From: an uncultured Erysipelotrichaceae bacterium
Lineage (GTDB): Bacteria > Bacillota_I > Bacilli_A > Erysipelotrichales > Erysipelotrichaceae
Direction: 5' to 3'
DNA: 64,000 bases
Assembly: GCA_944325685.1 (NCBI GenBank)
Contig: CALVBC010000005.1
Span: forward strand, 1-64,000
In this document: in pieces, positions 52,474-62,200 of the stretch
How the letters are laid out: every line of letters begins with the position of its first letter
How positions within the stretch are numbered: the stretch's first letter is position 1
Made by a program: the position numbers and the translations under genes
Notes under the pieces: model-generated
Told to the model about the DNA's origin: nothing
What the model saw: the letters and a program-made list of their open reading frames with translations, nothing else
Database searches by the model: none

Positions 52474-54259
52474 GAATTTTTCGATCATCGCCCATATCGA
52501 CCATGGTAAGTCGACTTTAGCTGACCGGATCTTAGAGATGACCGACACCGTATCAAAACGCGAGATGCAAGATCAGATCTTAGACTCTTTGGACCTGGAA
52601 AGGGAAAGAGGGATCACGATCAAATTAAATGCGGTCGAATTAAAATATCACGCCGATGATGGTGATGATTATATCTTCCACCTTATCGACACGCCAGGAC
52701 ATGTCGACTTTTCCTATGAAGTGTCAAGGTCTTTAGCGGCATGTGATGGAGCGATCCTTGTCGTCGATGCCACACAGGGCATCGAAGCACAAACTCTAGC
52801 TAATGTCTATCTAGCTTTAGATAATGACCTTGAGATATTACCAGTTATCAATAAGATCGATCTCCCTAATGCCGATATCGATAGGGTCAAAAAGGAGATC
52901 GAGGATGTCATCGGTCTTGATTGTAGTGATATACCTTTGATCAGTGCCAAAACTGGTGAAGGGGTCAAGGATGTCTTAGAGGGTATCGTGAGTAAATTAC
53001 CAGCCCCAAAAGGCGATAAAGATACCCCACTTAAAGCCTTGATCTTTGATAGCTATTATGATGCCTATCGTGGGGTCGTAGCTTCTGTTTGTATCAAAGA
53101 AGGCTCTTTACGTGTTGGTGATAAGATCTTATTCATGCAAAGTGGCAAGAGCTATGAAGTCGTTGAGCTTGGTATCAAAAACCCGAAAGAGGTCAAAAGG
53201 GATGTCTTAGAGCTTGGTGAAGTCGGTTATGTCGCTTGTAGTATCAAAAGTATCAAAGATGTCGCTGTCGGTGATACGATCACTAATGCAAATAGTCCAG
53301 CAGATGAGCCACTAAGCGGTTATCGTAAGATGAACCCGATGGTCTATTGTGGTATGTATCCAACGGATAATGCTAGGTACAATGACCTAAGAGATGCCTT
53401 AGAGAAGTTACAACTAAACGATTCATCCCTGACTTATGAGCCAGAGACCTCAAAAGCCTTAGGTTTTGGTTTCCGTTTAGGCTTTTTAGGGTTACTGCAT
53501 ATGGAAGTCATCGAAGAGCGCTTAGAGCGTGAGTATAACCTAGAGCTGATCGCTACAGCACCATCGGTCGTATACCATGTCCATAAGACTGATGGCACGA
53601 TCTTAGCGATCGATAACCCAGCTTTGATGCCGGATAGTACGATGATCGACTATATCGAAGAGCCTTATGTCAAGGCCCTCATCATGGTCCCCAATGAGTA
53701 TATCGGGGCGATCATGGAGCTGTCACAGAATAAGCGTGGTATCTATAAGGACATGCAATATATCGATGATAACCGTAATCAACTCGAATATGAGATGCCA
53801 CTAAGTGAAGTCATCTTTGAATACTTTGATAAACTAAAGAGCGTATCTAAGGGTTATGCATCTTTAGATTATGAACTGATCGGCTATCGTAAGAGTGACT
53901 TAGTTAAGATGGATATCCTCATCAACTCTGAAGTCATCGACGCTTTAAGCGTTATCGTGCATAGAGATTTTGCCTATAAAAGAGGGCAAGCTATCACGGT
54001 CAAACTCAAAGAGCTTCTCCCTAAACAGCAATTTGAGATCCCGATCCAAGCTGCGATCAATAAGAAGATCATCGCTCGTACCAATATCAAGTCACTACGC
54101 AAAAACGTCTTGGCTAAGTGCTATGGTGGTGATATCACGAGAAAAAAGAAACTTTTAGAGAAACAAAAAGAGGGTAAAAAGCGGATGAAGGCTGTCGGTA
54201 GTGTCACGATCCCGCAAGAAGCCTTTATGGCTGTCTTAAGCATGGACGATGATGATTGA
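52454..54259 (+). CDS. lepA: Elongation factor 4 (LepA)
   Basis: A 601-aa translational GTPase: AHIDHGKST (G1), DTPGHVDF (G3), NKIDLP (G4), and the LepA-specific C-terminal domain ([34 protein letters not shown]). It acts on ribosomes during initiation or back-translocation. The start is GTG at 52454 with GAAAGGAG upstream. It overlaps hemW by 11 bp. Confidence 0.97.
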   Translation: MDQKHIRNFSIIAHIDHGKSTLADRILEMTDTVSKREMQDQILDSLDLERERGITIKLNAVELKYHADDGDDYIFHLIDTPGHVDFSYEVSRSLAACDGAILVVDATQGIEAQTLANVYLALDNDLEILPVINKIDLPNADIDRVKKEIEDVIGLDCSDIPLISAKTGEGVKDVLEGIVSKLPAPKGDKDTPLKALIFDSYYDAYRGVVASVCIKEGSLRVGDKILFMQSGKSYEVVELGIKNPKEVKRDVLELGEVGYVACSIKSIKDVAVGDTITNANSPADEPLSGYRKMNPMVYCGMYPTDNARYNDLRDALEKLQLNDSSLTYEPETSKALGFGFRLGFLGLLHMEVIEERLEREYNLELIATAPSVVYHVHKTDGTILAIDNPALMPDSTMIDYIEEPYVKALIMVPNEYIGAIMELSQNKRGIYKDMQYIDDNRNQLEYEMPLSEVIFEYFDKLKSVSKGYASLDYELIGYRKSDLVKMDILINSEVIDALSVIVHRDFAYKRGQAITVKLKELLPKQQFEIPIQAAINKKIIARTNIKSLRKNVLAKCYGGDITRKKKLLEKQKEGKKRMKAVGSVTIPQEAFMAVLSMDDDD

Positions 54260-55337
54260 TATCCCTTTATATGTCCATGTGCCTTTTTGTCGGCATATCT
54301 GCTTCTATTGTGACTTTTGTCATAGCTTCTATAAAAGGGAGAATGCTTTAAGATGGCTAGAAGCATTTAAAAGGGAATTTAAAGAAAAAGCGATCAAAAG
54401 CGCTAAGACGATCTATATCGGTGGTGGTACACCTACCGCTTTAGATGATGATATCTTAGAAGAGCTTTTGATCATTTTAAGTAGTGTCTATACCAAAGGC
54501 AATGAATATACGATCGAGATAAATCCAGAGACATTTAGTGAAAATAAAGCCAAGCTATTAAAGAAGTACCACATCAATAGAGCTAGTATCGGTCTTATAT
54601 CATCAAATGATGAAGAGTTGAAGTCACTAGGAAGAGGTCATACATTTTCTGATGTCATAAAGACAGTTGAGCTATTAAAAAAATATGATATCGATAATTA
54701 TTCTTTAGATATCTTATATTCATATCCTGATCAAACTTTGGATACCTTTAAAAAGACGATCGCTGATGCCCTTAATTTAGAGCCTAAACATCTTTCCCTA
54801 TATTCCTTGACGATCGAAGAGAATACGGTCTTTTACAAAAAAGGCATCGAGCCTTTTAATGAGGACATCGAAGCTGATTATTATGAATATGCCCTAAAGA
54901 CCTTTGAAGATCATGGCTTTTATCAATATGAGGTCAGCAATTTCGCTCAAAAAGGCTATGAATCAAAACACAATCTCATCTATTGGCACTATGAAGACTT
55001 TTTAGGTCTATCGATGGGTGCTTCTAGTAAGATGGGTCATAAACGCTATGACAATACCCGTAGTTTGGATGAATATGAAAATGGTAACTACATCAAAACA
55101 GTATATGACCTATCTAAAAGGGATGAGATGTTTGAGATGATCATGATGAGTTTAAGACTTAAGGAAGGTCTTTCTATCAAGCGTTTTGATGATCATTTTA
55201 AGACCGATATCTTTAAGGAATATAATAAAACACTACCTAAACTATTAAGTGAAGGTAGTGTCTATATCGAAGATGATCATTTAAAGGTCAAAGATCTAGA
55301 GATCTTAAATACAATCTTGATCGAATTTCTAGATTAG
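54249..55337 (+). CDS. hemW: HemW-like radical SAM protein
   Basis: A 362-aa radical SAM protein of the HemN/HemW family. The cluster motif is [11 protein letters not shown] (CX3CX2CXC), typical of HemW rather than coproporphyrinogen dehydrogenase; [12 protein letters not shown] and the C-terminal HemN_C region follow. HemW binds heme and is thought to insert it into proteins. Many copies follow lepA in Firmicutes, as here. Start at 54249 or the second Met. The stop overlaps the convergent dehydrogenase by 4 bp. Confidence 0.9.
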   Translation: MMIDIPLYVHVPFCRHICFYCDFCHSFYKRENALRWLEAFKREFKEKAIKSAKTIYIGGGTPTALDDDILEELLIILSSVYTKGNEYTIEINPETFSENKAKLLKKYHINRASIGLISSNDEELKSLGRGHTFSDVIKTVELLKKYDIDNYSLDILYSYPDQTLDTFKKTIADALNLEPKHLSLYSLTIEENTVFYKKGIEPFNEDIEADYYEYALKTFEDHGFYQYEVSNFAQKGYESKHNLIYWHYEDFLGLSMGASSKMGHKRYDNTRSLDEYENGNYIKTVYDLSKRDEMFEMIMMSLRLKEGLSIKRFDDHFKTDIFKEYNKTLPKLLSEGSVYIEDDHLKVKDLEILNTILIEFLD

Positions 55338-56188
55338 CTTTCCATGTAGTACTTGTATAAGGCTTGGGTGCCAAGGTCACCATAGCCTTTTTCATCAAGT
55401 TCTTCATATTCACTCAATACTTGACTTAAGACCGGTAAGACAAGATGTCTTCTTTCCGCTTCGGTCTCAGCGATCTGCATATCCTTGATGAAGTGCTTGA
55501 TAAAAAAGCCTGGCTCATAGTCATTGTCTAAGACCTTCTTTGAAGCCATATCGAGTTGGAAGGAATAAGCAGCACCACCACTGATGGCTTTTAGGGTGGT
55601 ATTGATATCAAGACCTACCCTTATCGCATAGGTCATCGCTTCCATCGCCCCAGCGATAGCGCCAGCGATCGCGATCTGGTTAGCCATCTTGGTATGTTGG
55701 CCACTACCAGCCTTGCCAATATAGTTAAAGGTCTTACCCATCGCTTCAAAGATCGGTAAGGCTTTTTCATATACCTCACGATCACCACCACACATGATCG
55801 TAAGGGTAGCGTTTTTAGCTCCTGTATCACCACCTGATACCGGTGCATCAAGCATATCAAGGCCATTCTCTTTTGCCTTAGCATATAACTCACTTGCGAG
55901 CCTTGGGCTTGATGTCGTCATATCGATGAGGATGGCTCCTTTTTTAGCGTTAGGGATGATCTCGCCATAGACTTCTTCAACATCCTTAGGGTAGCCGACG
56001 ATCGTGATGATCACATCGCAATTTTCGATACATCCACTTATCGTCTCGTAGCTTTTTGCCCCATCTTCTTCTAAGGCTTTGGCTTTAGAAGCGGTACGAT
56101 TATATACACTCACGTTATGACCATTTTTTAATAGATTGCGGACCATGGATGCACCCATGACACCTGTTCCAATAAAACCGATATTCAT
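55334..56188 (-). CDS. 3-hydroxyisobutyrate/tartronate semialdehyde reductase family dehydrogenase
   Basis: A 284-aa beta-hydroxyacid dehydrogenase. NAD(P) motif GFIGTGVMGASM, substrate-binding DAPVSGGDTGAKN and the catalytic Lys in GSGQHTKMANQ. The family includes GarR/GlxR, which makes glycerate from tartronate semialdehyde; the presence of glxK at 44066 makes that substrate plausible but not proven. The start at 56188 has GGAGG upstream; the ATG four codons earlier overlaps it. Confidence 0.85.
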   Translation of the reverse strand: MNIGFIGTGVMGASMVRNLLKNGHNVSVYNRTASKAKALEEDGAKSYETISGCIENCDVIITIVGYPKDVEEVYGEIIPNAKKGAILIDMTTSSPRLASELYAKAKENGLDMLDAPVSGGDTGAKNATLTIMCGGDREVYEKALPIFEAMGKTFNYIGKAGSGQHTKMANQIAIAGAIAGAMEAMTYAIRVGLDINTTLKAISGGAAYSFQLDMASKKVLDNDYEPGFFIKHFIKDMQIAETEAERRHLVLPVLSQVLSEYEELDEKGYGDLGTQALYKYYMES

Positions 56189-56258
56189 ACATTCCTCCAA
56201 TGATTCAACTTATTATATACAAGCCTATATGAAAAGTGAGTGAAAAGTGCATATTTTC

Positions 56259-56287
56259 TTGGTGTTTAATAAAAATCGTGTTATTAT
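56259..56287 (+). promoter_or_regulatory. rpsO promoter
   Basis: TTGGTG (56259-56264) and TATTAT (56282-56287) with a 17-bp spacer, upstream of the S15 leader. Confidence 0.55.
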
Positions 56288-56293
56288 TATTGA

Positions 56294-56365
56294 GCTTTTG
56301 TGCTGGGTCTAGGAAAGACTCCGATCCTTCACTCGGAACAGAAGGTCTTTATATAGGAGGAATTA
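56294..56365 (+). promoter_or_regulatory. rpsO leader, probable S15 autoregulatory structure
   Basis: AAAGAC and GTCTTT pair around an inner CCGA/TCGG hairpin, and the ribosome site AGGAGGA lies just after the stem. S15 controls its own mRNA in many bacteria by binding such leaders. The assignment is from position and pairing. Confidence 0.5.
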
Positions 56366-56371
56366 TTAAGC

Positions 56372-56638
56372 ATGTTGTCAAAACAAGAAAAACAAGCGAT
56401 CATCAAAGAATTCCAAAGATTCGAAGGTGATACAGGTTCTGTTGAAGTACAAGTAGCGATCTTAACTGAACAGATCAACCGTTTAACAGAACACTTAAAA
56501 GTCCACAAGAAAGACTTCCATTCAAACAGAGGTCTACTCATGATGGTCGGTAAACGTAAGAATTTCTTAAACTACCTAAGAGAGACAGACGTCAACCGTT
56601 ATCGTGAATTAGTCAAGAGATTAGGCTTAAGAAAGTAG
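56372..56638 (+). CDS. rpsO: 30S ribosomal protein S15
   Basis: An 88-aa protein with the S15 signature from [18 protein letters not shown] through [19 protein letters not shown]. It binds the central domain of 16S rRNA early in assembly. AGGAGGA lies upstream of the ATG. A terminator follows at once. Confidence 0.97.
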   Translation: MLSKQEKQAIIKEFQRFEGDTGSVEVQVAILTEQINRLTEHLKVHKKDFHSNRGLLMMVGKRKNFLNYLRETDVNRYRELVKRLGLRK

Positions 56639-56657
56639 TAGAAATACTACTTTTTTT
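56632..56657 (+). terminator. Terminator of rpsO
   Basis: AAAGTAGTA-GAAA-TACTACTTT followed by a T run; the stop codon lies in the left arm. Confidence 0.85.
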
Positions 56658-56735
56658 GATGGTGATGTTTTTAGTGATCACACATCATCAGATGTAAAGG
56701 ATCATCGTTGATACTAGTAAGCACTAAACTGATAC

Positions 56736-56767
56736 AAGAGACCATGATAAGGCTTGTGGTCTTTTTA
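56736..56767 (+). terminator. Second terminator before the aldo/keto reductase gene
   Basis: AGAGACCA and TGGTCTTTTT flank a 12-nt loop. It is separate from the rpsO terminator, so either read-through or a short transcript between 56658 and 56767 ends here. I see no ORF with a ribosome site in that interval. Confidence 0.6.
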
Positions 56768-56800
56768 TTTTGGTGATATAAAAAGTTTGGAGGTACTTAT

Positions 56801-57802
56801 ATGCAATATACTAAGCTTGGTAATACCGATATCGAAGTCTCTAAAGTCTGTCTTGGCTGTATGAGCTTTGGTGAAAGAGGCACGATGCATGATTGGACAC
56901 TAGACTATCATGATAGTAAAGATATCATCAGTTATGCCCTAGATAAGGGGATCAACTTCTTTGATACAGCTAATCAGTATTCTAAAGGCACAAGTGAAGA
57001 ATACTTAGGTAAAGCGATAAAAGAGTTAGGTGTTAGAGATAAAGTAGTGCTCGCTTCTAAGGTCTACTTCAACGAAGGAAGACTATCAAAAGAAGCGATC
57101 TTTAAAGAGATCGAAGGGACATTAGAAAGACTAGGTACAGACTACTTAGATCTATATATCATCCACCGCTTTGATTATGATACGCCGATCATAGAGACGA
57201 TGGAGGCTTTAGATGCTTTAGTAAAACAGGGTAAAGTAAGGGCTATTGGGGCATCAGCTATGTATGGCTATCAATTCCACAATATGCAAGACATCGCTAA
57301 AGAGAATGGTTTGACAATGTTTTCAAGCATGCAAGACCATTACAACCTCATCTATCGGGAAGATGAAAGAGAGATGATCCCAGTGTGCAAACAATTCAAT
57401 GTCTCCCTAACGCCATATAGTCCACTAGCAGCCGGACACTTAGCTAGGGCTACTTGGAATAGCGATACCTTAAGATCAAAGACTGATCGTGTCGCTATGG
57501 GTAAATACGATAAGATGGAAGAGGCTGATATGAAGATCGTCGAAAGGGTCAAGGAATTAGCTCGTATATATAACACTAAGATGGCCAGTATCGCTTTAGC
57601 TTGGTTATATCATAAAGGTTGTGCATCACCTATTATCGGATCTACTAAAAAGTCACATATCGATGATGCGATAAAGGCTTTAGATATAAGGCTTACTGAT
57701 GAAGATATGGCTTATTTAGAGGAGCTATATATACCACATCCGATCGTTGGCGCGATCAAGGAAAATCCACCACAAGGCGTTGTATTACTAGATAAGAAAT
57801 AG
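56801..57802 (+). CDS. Aldo/keto reductase
   Basis: A 333-aa TIM-barrel NADPH oxidoreductase. The tetrad appears in FFDTANQYSKG (Asp, Tyr), VLASKVYF (Lys) and LYIIHRFDYD (His). The C-terminal coenzyme motif is SPIIGSTKKSHIDDA. The family reduces aldehydes and ketones; the substrate is unknown. GGAGG precedes the ATG. Confidence 0.9.
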   Translation: MQYTKLGNTDIEVSKVCLGCMSFGERGTMHDWTLDYHDSKDIISYALDKGINFFDTANQYSKGTSEEYLGKAIKELGVRDKVVLASKVYFNEGRLSKEAIFKEIEGTLERLGTDYLDLYIIHRFDYDTPIIETMEALDALVKQGKVRAIGASAMYGYQFHNMQDIAKENGLTMFSSMQDHYNLIYREDEREMIPVCKQFNVSLTPYSPLAAGHLARATWNSDTLRSKTDRVAMGKYDKMEEADMKIVERVKELARIYNTKMASIALAWLYHKGCASPIIGSTKKSHIDDAIKALDIRLTDEDMAYLEELYIPHPIVGAIKENPPQGVVLLDKK

Positions 57803-57826
57803 TCGAGATAGCTCGGCTTTTTCTTT
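57801..57826 (+). terminator. Terminator of the aldo/keto reductase gene
   Basis: AGTCGAG-ATAG-CTCGGCT with one G-T pair, followed by TTTTTC. Confidence 0.7.
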
Positions 57827-57862
57827 TATTGATCCTTATACCTTAAACATACTTTAAAGCCC

Positions 57863-57890
57863 TTGTTTATTTAGTAAACATATGTATACT
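57863..57890 (+). promoter_or_regulatory. Promoter of the TetR-ABC operon
   Basis: TTGTTT (57863-57868) and TATACT (57885-57890), 16-bp spacer. The -10 lies inside the palindrome at 57872-57891. Confidence 0.55.
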
Positions 57891-57891
57891 A
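57872..57891. promoter_or_regulatory. Palindrome, likely TetR operator
   Basis: TAGTAAACATATGTATACTA is a 20-bp palindrome with one mismatched pair. It covers the -10 of the tetR-led operon, so repressor binding would block polymerase; autoregulation is the usual mode for this family. Confidence 0.65.
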
Positions 57892-57918
57892 TTAAATTGT
57901 AAACAGGAGTTTATTATT

Positions 57919-58524
57919 GTGGCCCAAGTATTAAAGGAAAACGTTCGAAATGATATCTTGAATTCAGCTATGGAGGAGTTCCTATATAAGGGTGTCAAAG
58001 AGGCATCGATGAGGGATATAGCTAAAGGCGCTAATGTCACTGTAGGTAATCTATATCGCTATTTCCATTCCAAAGAGGAGATAGCTTATACCATCATCCA
58101 TCGTCCCTTACTTTTGATCAGTCAAGAGATCGAAAGGATCACCGATGAGAAGGTCTCATTCAATAAGGAAGTCGTTTCGATCGACTTAAAAGAGAAGAAT
58201 ATCAAAGAGATGCTCACTGAGATCGCTGATGTCATCACTAACATATACAAGGATTATCCTAAAGAGATGCTTATATTCATGCACGATGATGAAAGTAATG
58301 AGAGGTTCAAGAATTGGCTTACGATGGTCGTCAGTGTACTGATGAAGGAAAATGCGAAGGTCAAATTCTCTAGCAGTGATATCCGTGATACCTATGCCTA
58401 TGCGATATCCACATCGATCTTCCATGGCATCAAGGAATGCTTTATCGACGATTTTGACAAGACCAGAGAGCTGATAAGTGAATACCTACTATCGATACTT
58501 GGTCTGCTTAAATTGGAGGACTAA
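57919..58524 (+). CDS. TetR-family repressor
   Basis: A 201-aa regulator. The N-terminal HTH reads MRDIAKGANVTVGNLYRYF, then an all-helical ligand domain. The start is GTG with AACAGGAG upstream. It heads an operon with an ABC ATPase and a giant permease and most likely represses it through the palindrome in its promoter. The ligand is not known. Confidence 0.9.
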   Translation: MAQVLKENVRNDILNSAMEEFLYKGVKEASMRDIAKGANVTVGNLYRYFHSKEEIAYTIIHRPLLLISQEIERITDEKVSFNKEVVSIDLKEKNIKEMLTEIADVITNIYKDYPKEMLIFMHDDESNERFKNWLTMVVSVLMKENAKVKFSSSDIRDTYAYAISTSIFHGIKECFIDDFDKTRELISEYLLSILGLLKLED

Positions 58525-59226
58525 ATGGCTTTTATCGAGTTTAAGAATGTTTCGAAGATATATAAGACTGGGGAAGTAGAAGTAAAGGCATTAGATGATG
58601 TCAGTTTTGAGTTAGAAAAAGGACAGGTCATCGTCGTACTTGGGGCATCAGGTGCTGGTAAGACCACGATGTTAAATATGTTAGGTGGTATGGATACGAT
58701 CACCAGTGGCAGTATCGTCGTCGATGGCCGAGATATATCCAAAGCCACAGATAAAGAGCTATGTGAATATCGAAGATATGATATCGGTTTTATCTTCCAG
58801 TTTTATAACTTAGTCCAAAATCTAACGGCTTATGAAAATGTCGAATTAGCTAGACAGATCTGTAAAGATCCTTTGGATGCTAAAGAGGTGTTGGAGATGG
58901 TCGGTCTTACCGATCGCGCCAATAACTTCCCGGCCCAATTATCCGGTGGCGAACAACAACGTGTCGCGATCGCCAGAGCCGTAGCTAAAAATCCTAAGCT
59001 ATTATTATGCGATGAACCGACAGGAGCCCTTGATTATGTCACGGGTAAGCAGATCTTAAAGGTCTTACAGGATATGGCTACTGTCCATCATATCACCGTC
59101 ATCATGATCACCCATAATAGCGCTTTAGCTAATATCGGTGATACGATCATCAGAGTAAAGTCAGGTAAAGTGACATCGATCGAAGAGAATGAGCATCCGA
59201 TGAATGCTGAGGACATTGAATACTGA
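58525..59226 (+). CDS. ABC transporter ATP-binding protein (MacB/LolD type)
   Basis: A 233-aa ATPase with GASGAGKTT (Walker A), LSGGEQQR (signature), [12 protein letters not shown] (Walker B) and ITHNS (H-loop). It starts directly after the tetR stop and overlaps the permease start by one base. It powers the FtsX-type permease downstream; such pairs act as exporters or mechanotransmitters, often for toxic peptides. Confidence 0.93.
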   Translation: MAFIEFKNVSKIYKTGEVEVKALDDVSFELEKGQVIVVLGASGAGKTTMLNMLGGMDTITSGSIVVDGRDISKATDKELCEYRRYDIGFIFQFYNLVQNLTAYENVELARQICKDPLDAKEVLEMVGLTDRANNFPAQLSGGEQQRVAIARAVAKNPKLLLCDEPTGALDYVTGKQILKVLQDMATVHHITVIMITHNSALANIGDTIIRVKSGKVTSIEENEHPMNAEDIEY

Positions 59227-62200
59227 TGTTTAATAAGGATACATTCAGACTTATAAAGAGGACCTTCAAGCGCTTTGTGACCATCATGTTGATGGTATTT
59301 ATCGGTGCTGGTTTTATGGTCGGTCTTATGAGTTCTAGCCCGATGCTACAAGAATCAGTCGATGCCTATGATGATGAATATGACCTATTTGATCTACAGG
59401 TATATTCATCGTTTGGTTTTTGTAATGAGGATGTCAAAGCATTAGAGAGCGTTGAAGGAGTAAATGAAGTATATGCCTCTAAGTTTGTCGATGCTTTAGG
59501 GAAGACAAGTGAAGGATCATCATATGTCACAAGGGTCCAAGAGATAGATCCTAGTATCAATGGATATAAACTCATCGAAGGTGAGATGCCTGATGATCCA
59601 TGGGAAGCTTTGATATTAAGTGGTAGTGAATTATCATCAAGCGCTAAGATCGGTGATATCATCGAGGTCCACTTGGAAGATGGTGATGATATCCATGATT
59701 CTTTAAAGTATGTTAGATTCAAGATAACTGGAATCGTCGAAGCACCACAATATTTAGCTAAAACGATGGAGACATCTACTTATAAGAACCTAGCCTTACA
59801 AGCGGTCTTATATGTCGATCCGATCAACTTTGTCGCTGATTACTATACGACAGTCTTTTTAACAGTCGATGGGGCAAAAGAAGAGATGGCATATTCTAAT
59901 GCCTATGAAGATGTGGTCAATAATGTAAAGGCTAAAGTAGAGGAATTAGCTAAGACCCAACAGGAATATCTAAAGGATGACCTTATAAAGGATGCTGAAG
60001 AAGAGATAGCTGATGCGGAAAAGACCTTAGATGAAGAAGCAAAGGATGCTGAAAAAGAATTAGCTGAAGGTGAAAAGGAACTACATGATGCCTATCAAGA
60101 TCTTTTAGATGCGGAAAAACAACTAGAAGATGGCTATAAAGAATATGAAGATGGTCTAAAGCAGATCGAAGATGGTGAAAAAGAACTTGAGGAAGGCAAA
60201 GAAGAATTAGCTGAAGGCAAGAGGCAGTTAAATCAAGTTGTAAGTGAGATAAGAGATGCGACTGGCATGTCACCAAGGCAGCTTCTTAATGAGTTTGAAG
60301 CTGCGAGAGAAAATGTCTTATCGATCAAAGAGAATTTAAGTGTTTTTGATGATATTGAAAAGCTCTATATGAGTGAATATTACGCTACTAGGCGTGATAC
60401 GGTGATTGCTGAGATCAGAAATATAGCGGATAGAAATATGGTTTATGATTCATACGATGAAGCTAAAACAAGTATCGATAAAGATTCGGTTTCTCTAGAA
60501 GTTATAGAAAAAACATTTAACGAAGATCTAAGAATAATTAGTACTCTAGAGAAAAATATCAATGATAAATTAGATTCCATTATAACTGATCTAAAAGAAC
60601 TTCAAGAATTCACGACAATAGCAGAGGGTTTAGCATCTGTTGATTTTAGCGAGTTTGGTTATGATCTAGATATGTCGGGAATGGGTATCAGTTCATCCGA
60701 ACTAAGCGAGATGATAACGATGATGGAAGATCTAAAAGCCTCCATCACAACCACGGATCAGACAAATATCCAAGCTTGCAAGGATGCTATTAAGGTTGCT
60801 AAAAATCAAATAAGCGAAACGAGTGAATATATCAAAACATTTAATAAAACTGATAAAGGATCATCTGAAGCCCAAGATCCAGTAGTTCCGCCTACGCCAG
60901 AAGAAGGCACTGGCGAAGTAACTGCTTTACAAGATGATGATGAAATGACTGATGAAGACCAAGATCAAGTTTCCATAAAAATAAACATTGATGTTGAATC
61001 ACTAAGAACATCTTTAGGAACATTCTATGAAAGTAAAGCAGCTTTCAATGATGCAAAGGTGTACGTAAATGCGCACGAGAACATTGCGAATATGCCATTA
61101 AAATCTGCTATAGATTTAATTGAACAATTATTTGGAGAAAGATTTGATGAACAAACGCTAGCTATGTTAAAGATGATGGCAGAGATCGTTCCTGAGAATA
61201 CTACTGTTGGCGCATTCTTCAATGATCCAGTCACTGTTTTAAACTCCTCGATCGAACCTATGCTCGACGAAGCCCTAACTGGCATCGAAGCAGGAATCGA
61301 TGGTATGCAGATGCTAGTGGATGCTCAAAAGCAGATCGCGGAAGCTGAAGAACAGATCGCCGAAGCTGAAAAACAACTAGCAGAAGCTAAAAAGGCGGCA
61401 GAAGAGGGCTATCAAGAGCTATTGGATGGCGAAAAAGAGATCGAAGATGGTTGGGCAAAGTACTATGATGGTGTTGCTGAACTTGAAGATGGAAGAAGAG
61501 AATTAGAAGATAAAGTCGAAGAAGCTAAGATCGATATCGCTCAAGCTAAACAAGATATCGCTGATCTTCCTGATGCTGAATGGACCGTACTTGACCGTAA
61601 TGAGAATTATAGTCATGCCCTATTCAGTGGCACAGTTGATCAGATGGCAAATATCGGCTATGTCTTCCCACTTCTATTCTTCTTGGTAGCGGCTTTAGTA
61701 TGCCTTACTACGATGACAAGGCTCATCGATGAAGAAAGAGGCCAGATCGGTGTCTTTAGTGCCCTAGGCTTCTCTAATGGTAAGATCGTATCCAAGTATT
61801 TGATCTATGCATTACTTGCAAGTGTGATCGGTGCTTTACTTGGTATCCCTGTTGGTATGCTTATATATCCGACGATCATCTATAATACCTGGAACCTCAT
61901 GTATTACTTGCCAGATATGACGATGGTCATGCCGATATGGATCTTTATATTAGGTATCGCTAGCTTTAGTTTATTGATGATGCTAGTGACATATATTGTC
62001 GCAAGAGATACTTTAAAGTCAAAACCAGCAGAATTACTTCGTCCTAAAGCACCAAAAGAAGGTAAGAAGATCTTACTTGAAAAGATCCCATTCATTTGGA
62101 AGCATCTATCATTCTTATCTAAGATCAATGCCCGTAATATCTTCAGATATAAATCCCGTTTTTTTATGACGGTCATCGGAGTAGCTGGTTGTACATCATT

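Noticed and set aside
57863-57919. Leaderless start for the TetR gene
   Set aside because: The GTG is 28 nt after the -10 and AACAGGAG gives a usual ribosome site.
59960-60230. Low-complexity Glu/Ala/Gly repeats as tandem DNA repeats or a CRISPR array
   Set aside because: They code heptads of a coiled coil in one frame and the DNA units are not identical.
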